Shown here piece after piece: positions 52,595 through 61,050 of a stretch of 64,000 bases of DNA. Both the position numbers and the translations under genes were made by a program. The notes beneath the pieces were generated by a model. The model was given only the letters and a program-made list of their open reading frames with translations. It was not told the origin of the DNA and did not search any database. The DNA lies in contig NZ_JANHLE010000009.1 in assembly GCF_028682475.1 (NCBI RefSeq), positions 106,697-170,696 of the forward strand, read 5' to 3'. This DNA comes from Pseudomonas putida. Its GTDB lineage: Bacteria; Pseudomonadota; Gammaproteobacteria; Pseudomonadales; Pseudomonadaceae. The first letter of the stretch is position 1. Each line of letters opens with the position of its first letter.

Positions 52595-53890
52595 CTATTG
52601 CTCGATTGGAAGTTTCAGACCACTGCTCAGGTCCACATGAAAGCGGCATCCATGCGGCACCATCGCGCTCAAGCTGACGGTCCAGTTCTGGTCATCACAA
52701 ATCCGTTGTACCAGCGACAGCCCCAGGCCAAGCCCCTCCCCGCGCCGCTCTTCGCCACGAACAAATGGCCGGAACATGGCTTCACGCTGTTCCTCGGGAA
52801 TACCCACACCACTGTCCTCGACCATAAAGCCTGCAGATTCCAGGGTCAGGCGGATAAAGCCATAGTCCGTGTAATGCGCAGCATTGCGCAGCAGATTGCC
52901 CATTACCGCCTGCAGGAAGGTGGCGTTGTAAAGCGTCGGTGATCCTCCCTTGGCGTCATAGTGCAGCGTCAGACCTTTCTGCTCGATGGTTTCGCGCCAG
53001 ACTCCGACCAGATCATCCGCCACTTCCTTCAGACTCGCCTGCGAAGCGACCGCGCCTTCATCGCGCTGGGCCCGGGCCAGCATCAGGAAGGTTTTCACCA
53101 GTTCCTGCATCTCTTCCGTGGCCCTGGCAATCCGCTCGACCTGCGAACGGGCGCGCGGATCGATGTTCGGGTTGACCAGCAACAACTCGCAGGAGCTGGC
53201 CAGCACCATCAACGGCGTGCGCAGTTCATGGCTGACATCGCTGGTGAACAGGCGCTCGCGCGTCAAGGCATCGCGCAAACGCCCCAAGGTATCGTCAAAG
53301 GCCATGGCCAACTGGCCGACTTCGTCGGCGGCGTAATCCGGTGCCAGTGGCGGCGCCAGTCCCAGCAACTGGTCACGATGGCGCACCTGTTGCGCCAGGC
53401 GGATCACCGGGGCCATCACCCGTCGCGCGAGCACCCAGCCGAGGAACACGGCCAAGGCCAGGCTGAGCACAAAGCCCACCACGACAATGGCAAACAGCAC
53501 CCGCTCACGCTCTTCGAAGTCACTCTGGTCTTGCAGCAGGACATAGCGCCGGCCGTCCACCACTTCAACCATGGCGTGGTAGGACAGTTGCTCGCGGAAG
53601 ACTTCGTGAAAACCCGGATTGAGGTGACGCAGGTCCTTGGGCAGTTCGAATTCGTCACGTCCGCCGCTGTAATAGAACAGCTGGTCCGGCCGCGGACGGT
53701 GGCTCCAGTCACTGACACTGTCCATGCGCAGCAGGCGCTGCAGATCCCCGCCCAGCACCGCCGAAATCAGACGTTCTTCAACCAGGTGCACGGTGGCCAC
53801 AATGCCAAAGGCGAAGGCGCCTGCCACCAGCGCACTCATCAGGGCAAAAGCGATGATGATCCGCTGGGCTAGGCTTTGCTTAAACTCCAT
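52595..53890 (-). CDS. colS: Sensor histidine kinase ColS
   Basis: 431-aa kinase: helix 11-31, periplasmic loop to about 138, second helix, HAMP, His box FTSDVSHELRTPL, and ATPase motifs MGNLLRNAAHY, DSGVGIP and GEGLGLGLS. The start MEFKQSLAQR puts H35, E38, H95, E96, H105 and the E126xxE129 pair (FEERE) at the numbers recalled for P. putida ColS, which senses excess zinc and ferric iron through ExxE. That supports this ATG over one at 53920. It overlaps colR by 11 bp. Confidence 0.94.
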   Translation of the reverse strand: MEFKQSLAQRIIIAFALMSALVAGAFAFGIVATVHLVEERLISAVLGGDLQRLLRMDSVSDWSHRPRPDQLFYYSGGRDEFELPKDLRHLNPGFHEVFREQLSYHAMVEVVDGRRYVLLQDQSDFEERERVLFAIVVVGFVLSLALAVFLGWVLARRVMAPVIRLAQQVRHRDQLLGLAPPLAPDYAADEVGQLAMAFDDTLGRLRDALTRERLFTSDVSHELRTPLMVLASSCELLLVNPNIDPRARSQVERIARATEEMQELVKTFLMLARAQRDEGAVASQASLKEVADDLVGVWRETIEQKGLTLHYDAKGGSPTLYNATFLQAVMGNLLRNAAHYTDYGFIRLTLESAGFMVEDSGVGIPEEQREAMFRPFVRGEERRGEGLGLGLSLVQRICDDQNWTVSLSAMVPHGCRFHVDLSSGLKLPIEQ

Positions 53891-54563
53891 CACGGCCCTC
53901 GGCAAGGCGGTAGCCGACACCGTGGACGGTATGTAGCAGGGCCTTTTCGAACGGCTTGTCGATCACCTGACGCAGTTGATGAACGTGGCTGCGCAGACTG
54001 TCGCTATCCGGGCAGTCATCTCCCCAGAGTGCCTCTTCCAGCACTTCACGACGCAGTACATGGGGGCTCTTCTGCATCAGCACCGCCAGCAGTTTCAAAC
54101 CCACCGGGTTGAGCTTGAGCAGTTTGCCGTCGCGGGTGACTTCCAGGGTATCGAGGTCATACACCAGGTCGCTGACCTGCAACGTGCGCCGTCCACCACC
54201 CTGCGCCCGACGCAGCACCGCTTCGATCCGCGCGGCCAGCTCCGACAGGGCGAAAGGCTTGAGCAAGTAATCATCGGCGCCCGAGCGAAAACCTTGCAGA
54301 CGGTCATCAAGCTGATCGCGGGCGGTGAGCATGATCACCGGGGTGTCACGCCGGGCGTCCTCGCGCAGACGCTTGCACAGGGTGTAGCCATCAATCCCCG
54401 GCAGCATGATGTCGAGGACGATCAAGTCATAGTGTTCAGTGGCGGCCAGGTGCAATCCCGACAGTCCATCCTGGGCACAATCGACCGTATAGCCTTTAAG
54501 GCCCAGGTAGTCGGCCAGATTGGCGAGGATATCGCGGTTGTCTTCAACCAGTAGAATTCGCAT
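53880..54563 (-). CDS. colR: Response regulator ColR
   Basis: 227-aa OmpR/PhoB-type regulator. Receiver domain with the acidic pair in LLVEDN, phospho-acceptor Asp near residue 51 in LIVLDIMLPG, Thr/Lys in MLTARDQ and LLKPF, then a winged helix DNA-binding domain (RSHVHQLRQVIDKPF). The start opening MRILLVEDN has GGGAGAACCCC upstream; the longer frame is not supported. ColR controls membrane-lipid and LPS genes for metal tolerance and root colonisation in P. putida and P. fluorescens. Confidence 0.95.
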   Translation of the reverse strand: MRILLVEDNRDILANLADYLGLKGYTVDCAQDGLSGLHLAATEHYDLIVLDIMLPGIDGYTLCKRLREDARRDTPVIMLTARDQLDDRLQGFRSGADDYLLKPFALSELAARIEAVLRRAQGGGRRTLQVSDLVYDLDTLEVTRDGKLLKLNPVGLKLLAVLMQKSPHVLRREVLEEALWGDDCPDSDSLRSHVHQLRQVIDKPFEKALLHTVHGVGYRLAEGRDGV

Positions 54564-54656
54564 GGGGTTCTCCCGTCCGGGGCGTTTGCCTGCTTGGCAG
54601 GCGCAGCTTACGGCCATCGGCCACGCACGGCTAGGGCGGCGCGACTTTATTGCAGG

Positions 54657-54673
54657 CTAACGTTTTTTTCACT
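54657..54673 (+). promoter_or_regulatory. ColR box between colR and the PAP2 gene
   Basis: CTAACGTTTTTTTCACT matches every position of the recalled ColR consensus. It is 77 bp before the PAP2 ATG and reads in its direction. The P. putida counterpart of that gene belongs to the ColR regulon. Confidence 0.8.
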
Positions 54674-54749
54674 CAGTCTTCACGGACAGGTTATAGCGGC
54701 TACCCGAGAATAGCCGGTAGGACTGTCCCTTGACTTGCCTGGACCTGCC

Positions 54750-55484
54750 ATGCCGCTACCTGCCCCTTCTCGCCCGCTCAACCTGTGGATTGCCCTCGGC
54801 ATCCCCACAGCCATCGCTCTGACACTTATCCTGCTGGAATTGACCTCACTGGACATGGACCTGGCCAAGCTGGCGTTCGACCCGGCGGCAGGCCAGTTCA
54901 TAGGCCGACATAGCTATTTCCTCGAAGACATCCTGCATGACCGCGCCAAACAAGTGGTGATCGCCCTCAGCGTAGGCGCCATTATTGCCTTTATCAGCAG
55001 TTTCTTCTGGCAGCGCCTCAAAGGCTGGCGTCGGGAGCTGGGCTATCTGGTCCTGGCCATGGGCCTGTCGACCAGTTTCGTAACGCCGGTCAAAGCGGTG
55101 ACTGCAGTGCAGTGCCCTTGGAGCCTGAAGGAGTTCGGCGGCAAGGAAACCTACAGTGAGCTGCTCAGCCCTCGTCCGGCTACCGATAAGCCAGGCCGCT
55201 GCTGGCCGGGTGGTCATGCCGCCACCGGCTTCACCCTGTTCGCTTTGTTTTTCGCCCTGCGCGACCGCCGCCCACGCCTGGCCCGCGCCGCCCTGCTGTT
55301 CGCCTTTGGCCTGGGCACGGTGTTTTCGATAGGCCGCATGCTGCAAGGCGCGCACTTCTTTTCTCACAACGTGTGGACGGCGGTGTTCTGCTGGTTGATC
55401 AGTTTGGGCTGCTATTACTGGGTGCTGTACCGCAAGCCTGTGACGGTGAAGGTGGGATCATCTTTGGCTGTACCGGCGCAGTAG
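54750..55484 (+). CDS. PAP2-family lipid phosphatase (ColR target)
   Basis: 244-aa inner-membrane protein with about six helices and the three PAP2 motifs: KAVTAVQCPWSL (KX6RP-like but altered, with no Arg-Pro), CWPGGHAATGF (SGH replaced by GGH) and RMLQGAHFFSHNVW (SRX5HX3D-like with N at the last place). These are LpxE/EptA-adjacent-type variants; the phosphatase residues His-in-GGH and His-in-HFFSH remain. It may dephosphorylate lipid A or undecaprenyl-PP. A perfect ColR box is upstream. The upstream in-frame TTG is not needed. Confidence 0.85.
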   Translation: MPLPAPSRPLNLWIALGIPTAIALTLILLELTSLDMDLAKLAFDPAAGQFIGRHSYFLEDILHDRAKQVVIALSVGAIIAFISSFFWQRLKGWRRELGYLVLAMGLSTSFVTPVKAVTAVQCPWSLKEFGGKETYSELLSPRPATDKPGRCWPGGHAATGFTLFALFFALRDRRPRLARAALLFAFGLGTVFSIGRMLQGAHFFSHNVWTAVFCWLISLGCYYWVLYRKPVTVKVGSSLAVPAQ

Positions 55485-55506
55485 ACCTTGTCTGCGCGGT
55501 GCCTGC

Positions 55507-55578
55507 ATCGCTGGCAAGGCCAGCTCCCACAGGATTACGCTCAGTCTCAGACAAGTGGGAGCCGGCCTTGCCGGTGAT
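55507..55578. repeat. REP pair, second sequence type
   Basis: ATCGCTGGCAAGGCCAGCTC and its inverted relative GTGGGAGCCGGCCTTGCCGG; same outer ends as the other REPs but a different inner palindrome. It lies in the 354-bp gap between PAP2 and groEL. Confidence 0.85.
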
Positions 55579-55604
55579 AGGGCGCTGCGCATTTCAGCAG
55601 GCAT

Positions 55605-55636
55605 AAAAAAGGCTCTTCACGGAATCTCCGGAGCCT
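55605..55636 (-). terminator. Intrinsic terminator reading on the minus strand
   Basis: On the minus strand AGGCTC, inner CGGA/TCCG hairpin, GAGCCT, then six T. It implies a minus-strand transcript downstream of groEL. Confidence 0.7.
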
Positions 55637-55787
55637 GATTCCTGGGTTGGGGTGTTGTGGTTTCGAGCTTATCCATTTGGTGTGGCGCCGCTGCCATCAG
55701 CGGCGCCACATCGAATGGATAAGCTCCCATTCGAACCCCAGCCCAGCCGAGCCCCAAGATCATGCTCCCCAGGATACCGCGAACCAT
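55617..55787 (-). CDS. Possible short ORF (56 aa) downstream of groEL
   Basis: Open frame starting directly after the groEL terminator U-run, MVRGILGSMILGLGWAGVRM, with a hydrophobic start and a Pro/Gln-rich end, stopping inside the minus-strand terminator. A second ATG (55763) has GGGGAGC just before it. P. aeruginosa is remembered to have a small hypothetical gene after groEL. Against it: neither start has a well-spaced ribosome site, and most of the frame lies in a large inverted repeat. Confidence 0.35.
   Translation of the reverse strand: MVRGILGSMILGLGWAGVRMGAYPFDVAPLMAAAPHQMDKLETTTPQPRNQAPEIP
55642..55746. repeat. Large inverted repeat able to form a 27-bp stem
   Basis: Arms 55667-55693 and 55698-55724 pair over 27 positions with a 4-nt loop. 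Outer arms CTGGGTTGGGGT (55642-55653) and ACCCCAGCCCAG (55735-55746) extend it past an internal loop. The differences between arms would be G-U pairs in plus-strand RNA and A-C mismatches in minus-strand RNA. Not related to the REP units. Confidence 0.85.
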
Positions 55788-55820
55788 AAAAAAAGCCCCG
55801 CACTAAGCGGGGCTTTTTCT
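55788..55820. terminator. Terminator of groEL (bidirectional)
   Basis: AGCCCCGC/GCGGGGCT with a 5-nt loop; seven A on one side (minus-strand U-run) and five T on the other. Confidence 0.92.
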
Positions 55821-55838
55821 CAAGCGGGTAAGGCTGGC

Positions 55839-57494
<1,656 letters not shown>

Positions 57495-57535
57495 TTAATC
57501 CTTGAATACTTTGGAGTAACGGGAAACCAGCAGAA

Positions 57536-57829
57536 TCAGCCTTCGATAACAGCGAGAATTTCGTTCTCAGCCATTACCAGCAGGTCTTCGCCGTCAACTT
57601 TCACAGTGTTGCTGCCCGAGTAAGGGCCGAAAACCACCTTGTCACCCACTTTCACGGCCAGCGCACGCACTTCACCGTTGTCCAGGATGCGACCGGTACC
57701 TACAGCGACGACTTCGCCACGGTTAGGTTTTTCAGCGGCCGAACCGGGCAGAACGATACCGCCAGCGGTTTTCGATTCTTCTTCGCTGCGACGGATAACG
57801 ACGCGGTCATGCAGAGGACGAAGCTTCAT
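57536..57829 (-). CDS. groES: Co-chaperonin GroES (10 kDa)
   Basis: 97-aa HSP10. N-terminal [14 protein letters not shown] and the mobile loop [20 protein letters not shown] that binds GroEL. AGGAGAGATCGACA precedes the ATG. First gene of groESL with a leader of about 120-135 nt rich in hairpins and a sigma-32-like promoter. Confidence 0.98.
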   Translation of the reverse strand: MKLRPLHDRVVIRRSEEESKTAGGIVLPGSAAEKPNRGEVVAVGTGRILDNGEVRALAVKVGDKVVFGPYSGSNTVKVDGEDLLVMAENEILAVIEG

Positions 57830-57860
57830 TGTCGATCTCTCCTAATTGTGGTTTTCATCG

Positions 57861-57955
57861 GCCGGTATCGACACCGGCGGGTTGATGCTTGCGGCGTAGC
57901 CGCTCGTGGCTCGCGGTGCGGGCCACGCATGTAATGTCCGGGGCATTCCCCCGGA
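57861..57955 (-). ncRNA. Multi-hairpin groES leader (Pseudomon-groES RNA type)
   Basis: Four tandem hairpins in the 5' UTR of groES: TCCGGGG/CCCCGGA (57937-57955), GTGGC/GCCAC (57906-57926), GCGGC/GCCGC (57891-57903) and GCCGGT/ACCGGC (57861-57878). A conserved RNA motif called Pseudomon-groES is described upstream of groES in this genus; this is its probable representative. A role in heat or ribosome-access control is not established. Confidence 0.65.
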
Positions 57956-57973
57956 AACCTTGCGGTAACCCCT

Positions 57974-58001
57974 ACATGAGGTCGCCAAGATCAATTACAA
58001 G
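57974..58001 (-). promoter_or_regulatory. Sigma-32 heat-shock promoter of groESL
   Basis: On the minus strand CTTGTAA (58001-57995), 13 bp, CCTCATGT (57981-57974), close to the RpoH consensus CTTGAA-N13-CCCCATNT. Confidence 0.7.
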
Positions 58002-58045
58002 GCTTGCTGATGAAATTTTTTAGCGATCTGTTCGCACAAAGCAGA

Positions 58046-58073
58046 ACGGCCCCATCAGGGGGCCGTCCGTCTA
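58046..58073 (-). terminator. Terminator of fxsA
   Basis: Perfect 8-bp stem ACGGCCCC/GGGGCCGT with a 5-nt loop, 20 bp after the fxsA stop; the following TTCTGCTTT on the minus strand is a weak U-tract. Confidence 0.65.
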
Positions 58074-58085
58074 ACGCTGGCAGGG

Positions 58086-58592
58086 TTACAGATCCCGGGG
58101 GTTGCGGGGGTTGCGTGGCTCGCGAGGATCGTGATGCTCATACTCACCCTCGATCACGTTCGGCTGTCGCGGCTGGCTGCCCGGGCTGCCCGGGCGGGCC
58201 ATGAACGGGTCATCGCCAAAGGCACGCTGGCGCATGGCCTGGGCTTCGGCGCGCTCGCGCATCTTGCGCCCGAGCAGGCGACGGGTGAACGGCAGCAGGC
58301 AGACCAGGCCGATCACGTCACTGATAAAGCCTGGCAACAGCAGCAGGCCGCCACCGAGGGCCAGCATCAGGCCCTGGAACATGTCCTCGGCGGGCAGTTC
58401 GCCACGCTGCAGGCTCTCGCGGGCACGCAGGGCGGTGGCCAGACCGGCCACCCGCACCACCAGCACACCCAGGGCGGAGCCGGCAATGATCAGCAGCAGC
58501 GCCGGGAAGAAGCCGATCGCGGTGCTGACCTTGAAGAACACATACAGCTCCAGCACCGGAAAAATCAGAAACAGCAATAGAAAAGCACGCAT
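58086..58592 (-). CDS. fxsA: FxsA-family membrane protein
   Basis: 168-aa inner-membrane protein with the FxsA start (MRAFLLLFLIFPVLELYVFF), two to three further helices (GLMLALGGGLLLLPGFISD) and a hydrophilic tail ending in short proline repeats (PREPRNPRNPRDL). In E. coli FxsA overproduction eases phage T7 exclusion by F. Located just upstream of groES on the same strand, a conserved neighbour, but separated by a terminator and the heat-shock promoter. Confidence 0.9.
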   Translation of the reverse strand: MRAFLLLFLIFPVLELYVFFKVSTAIGFFPALLLIIAGSALGVLVVRVAGLATALRARESLQRGELPAEDMFQGLMLALGGGLLLLPGFISDVIGLVCLLPFTRRLLGRKMRERAEAQAMRQRAFGDDPFMARPGSPGSQPRQPNVIEGEYEHHDPREPRNPRNPRDL

Positions 58593-58656
58593 CAATGGTT
58601 CCTCTGCGCAAGAAGTCCTTGCAGTACACCTTTAATGGTTGCGCTCAATCGCTATT

Positions 58657-59388
58657 TCAACCCTGGGCGCTTTCACGAACCGGCCACTGATCGGCGCGAG
58701 CCAGAAAAACCAGGGCTTCGCGTACTTGTATCGGCGTATTGCAAGGCACTGCGAACGGCAGCCAGTGCAGCCCCTGGCCGATACGCAGGTGCATACCCTC
58801 GCTGTCGATACCGACCATCTGCGCCGTCGTCCCCTGCGGCAGGCCGCTGAGCTGGACGTAATGCGCAATGGCATTGGCATGGTCGCTGTTCATGTGCTCG
58901 ATCATGCTCAGCTCGGCTTTGCCGGCAAATGGATTGGCCAGGCTCAAATGGTCGACCCAGTGAATGGCGCCGAATCCGCCAATATAGCGGTGACGTACCG
59001 GTTTCAGTACCCAGAAGTCGAAATCATGCGCCTTGTGATAATTGCTCGATTCGGGGAAATAGCGGTAATAGCGCTCAGCCGCGGCCTCGACCGCCGCAGG
59101 CTCCTCGAGCTTGTGGGCATGGGCCAATACGGTCAGGCGACCAACGGCCTGCACATCTTCGGCGTCACGCTCACCGACCAGCAGCGAGCACTTGGGATCT
59201 TTCTGCAGGTTGTGGGTGTGCTGGGCGATGCGGCTGATCAGGATCAGCGGGTTGCCGTCGGCATCCAGGCAGTACGGCACCACCGAACCGAAGGGAAAGC
59301 CCGGCATCGACTTGGAATGCGTCGACAGGACGCCACGGTATTCCTTGAGCAGCAGCTCCCGGGCCTGTTGTGCGACTTTAGCGCTCAC
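58657..59388 (-). CDS. HugZ-like heme-utilisation / FMN-binding split-barrel protein
   Basis: 243-aa protein: N-terminal pyridoxamine-phosphate-oxidase-like split barrel (GVLSTHSKSMPGFPFGSVVPY) and a C-terminal DUF2470 domain (MIEHMNSDHANAIAHYV). This layout is that of HugZ/HutZ heme-degrading proteins, but many such proteins have unknown cofactors. The start is GTG after GGGAGTCACACA. No heme-uptake genes are adjacent, so heme degradation is only a possibility. Confidence 0.82.
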   Translation of the reverse strand: MSAKVAQQARELLLKEYRGVLSTHSKSMPGFPFGSVVPYCLDADGNPLILISRIAQHTHNLQKDPKCSLLVGERDAEDVQAVGRLTVLAHAHKLEEPAAVEAAAERYYRYFPESSNYHKAHDFDFWVLKPVRHRYIGGFGAIHWVDHLSLANPFAGKAELSMIEHMNSDHANAIAHYVQLSGLPQGTTAQMVGIDSEGMHLRIGQGLHWLPFAVPCNTPIQVREALVFLARADQWPVRESAQG

Positions 59389-59494
59389 TGTGTGACTCCC
59401 GACGCGAGATCATGTTGAAGGCTGGCCGCAGGTGCAGTGCGGCCATGAAGGTAACCGTCAAAATAATCATTATCGCCGAGGGTTGCCAGCAGTC

Positions 59495-60502
59495 TTACCA
59501 GGTCACGCCAAAGCCTGCGGTGTAACGGGTCTTGTCCAGGTCGCTGTCGCGGGTGCCGCTGATGACATCCTTCTCGGCCTTGAGGTTGAGCGAAGCCCAT
59601 TCGGTGACCTTGTAACGCAGGCCGACTTCGGCATCCAGGGCATAGTTGGCCACGCCGTCCAGCGGTTTTCCGACTTCACCGTTGGTGAAGAACTCAACCC
59701 GCTTGCCGATCAGGTAGCGGTTGTAGTCCCACTTCATGGCCAGGGAATAGAAGTTATCCTTGCCGCCATCGGCGTACTCGTAATCAGTGCGGTTGACCAG
59801 TGAGCCCAGGGAGAAGGCACCCAGTTCGTCATCCCAGAACTGGTAACCCGGGCCGGTACCCACGGTGCGCTGGCGGGCCAGGTCTTCGATATGGTCGCGT
59901 TTGTACTCAAGGCGCCCTTGCCAGAACCACTTTTCGGTCATGAAGCGGTCCAGTGCGTACTCGGCGCTCCAGTTGTTGGTGGTGGTGACGTCGTCCTTGC
60001 TTTCGCGGTTGTATTCGCCTTCGGCCTGGTGACGCCAGCGGCCATGGCGGGCGGTGGTCTTGAAGTCGATGTCATAGTCATCGCTGTCGGACTCGGCGCG
60101 CTTGTAGTCCATGGCCAGGTCGACATTGCCCTTCCACGACAGGTCTTCGATCACCGGTTTGGGCTTCATGATCTGCTGGATGCTGGCCAGCTCGACGGTC
60201 TTGGGCGCCTCGCCATTGGCCAGGGTGACCTTGCCATCTTCGGCAGCGCTCAGCGATTTGGCTTTCTCACCGGTATAGGCGTCCTGTTTGACCAGCAATT
60301 CCTGGTCGCTCTCCAGCGTCTTGACCTGCTTCCAGTCCAAGGCAATCGAGCCACCATACTCAGTCTTGAGCAACAATTTGCCACCGTCAAAAACGGTGAT
60401 TTTGCCGCTGAGCCGGTCACCATTTTTCATCCACACCGTGTCAGCAACGGCAGTGGAACAGGCAAAAACGGCGGCAAGGCTCAACAAGACTCGAGAAAAC
60501 AT
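59495..60502 (-). CDS. DUF481 outer-membrane beta-barrel protein
   Basis: 335-aa exported protein with signal MFSRVLLSLAAVFACSTAVA, an N-terminal segment DTVWMKNGDRLSGKITVFDG of SH3-like type, then a DUF481 barrel with alternating strands and a C-terminal aromatic residue (RYTAGFGVTW) as in outer-membrane proteins. The salt-stress protein YdiY is a relative. The ATG at 60502 was chosen because it opens the signal peptide. Monocistronic. Substrate or role unknown. Confidence 0.86.
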   Translation of the reverse strand: MFSRVLLSLAAVFACSTAVADTVWMKNGDRLSGKITVFDGGKLLLKTEYGGSIALDWKQVKTLESDQELLVKQDAYTGEKAKSLSAAEDGKVTLANGEAPKTVELASIQQIMKPKPVIEDLSWKGNVDLAMDYKRAESDSDDYDIDFKTTARHGRWRHQAEGEYNRESKDDVTTTNNWSAEYALDRFMTEKWFWQGRLEYKRDHIEDLARQRTVGTGPGYQFWDDELGAFSLGSLVNRTDYEYADGGKDNFYSLAMKWDYNRYLIGKRVEFFTNGEVGKPLDGVANYALDAEVGLRYKVTEWASLNLKAEKDVISGTRDSDLDKTRYTAGFGVTW

Positions 60503-60653
60503 AAGCAAGGATGGACTCTGATTTGCAAAAAAGTCGGGCATTATCCAGATACCCGCCCGTAGAGCAAGGACTGACCCACCCCATGCCAATGAGTTCAATT
60601 GCTGTTTGCACGGTGAATGCAGCCGTTTCGGCGCGAACGCCTGCGAGGCTGCG

Positions 60654-61007
60654 ATGAAAGCGACGCCTGGCGATCCGACAGAAAACGCGCAAGCCCGACG
60701 AATGGCACTCTATCTGGTCCTCGGTCAGGTGCCGCCGGGCAAAGTCGTCAGCTACGGTCAGCTTGCCGAACTGGCCGGACTGGGACGCGCAGCGCGCTGG
60801 GTCGGGCGTACCCTCAGTCAGCTGCCGGCCGACACCCAACTGCCCTGGCACCGGGTGCTGGGCGCGGGTGGACGTTTGAGCCTGGCACTGGGCACACCGT
60901 CAGGCGACGAGCAGCGTGCACGCCTGCGCGCAGAAGGTGTCACTCTGCACAATAATCGTGTGGATATGTTGCGCCATGGCTGGCGCCCGATGGAGCACAG
61001 CGGTTAG
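60654..61007 (+). CDS. atl: Alkyltransferase-like DNA repair protein
   Basis: 117-aa protein with the O6-alkylguanine transferase fold but with PWHRV in place of the PCHRV active site, so it cannot accept alkyl groups. ATL proteins bind alkylated guanines, flip them out and hand them to nucleotide excision repair. The N-terminal part has VLGQVPPGKVVSYGQLAELAG and the Arg finger region RAARWVGRTLS. Start at the ATG opening MKATPGDP. 43 bp before ampG on the same strand. Confidence 0.9.
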   Translation: MKATPGDPTENAQARRMALYLVLGQVPPGKVVSYGQLAELAGLGRAARWVGRTLSQLPADTQLPWHRVLGAGGRLSLALGTPSGDEQRARLRAEGVTLHNNRVDMLRHGWRPMEHSG

Positions 61008-61050
61008 AGTGCGCGCTTTGTTTTCGTAAACTTGAGGCAGATGTTGGCCC

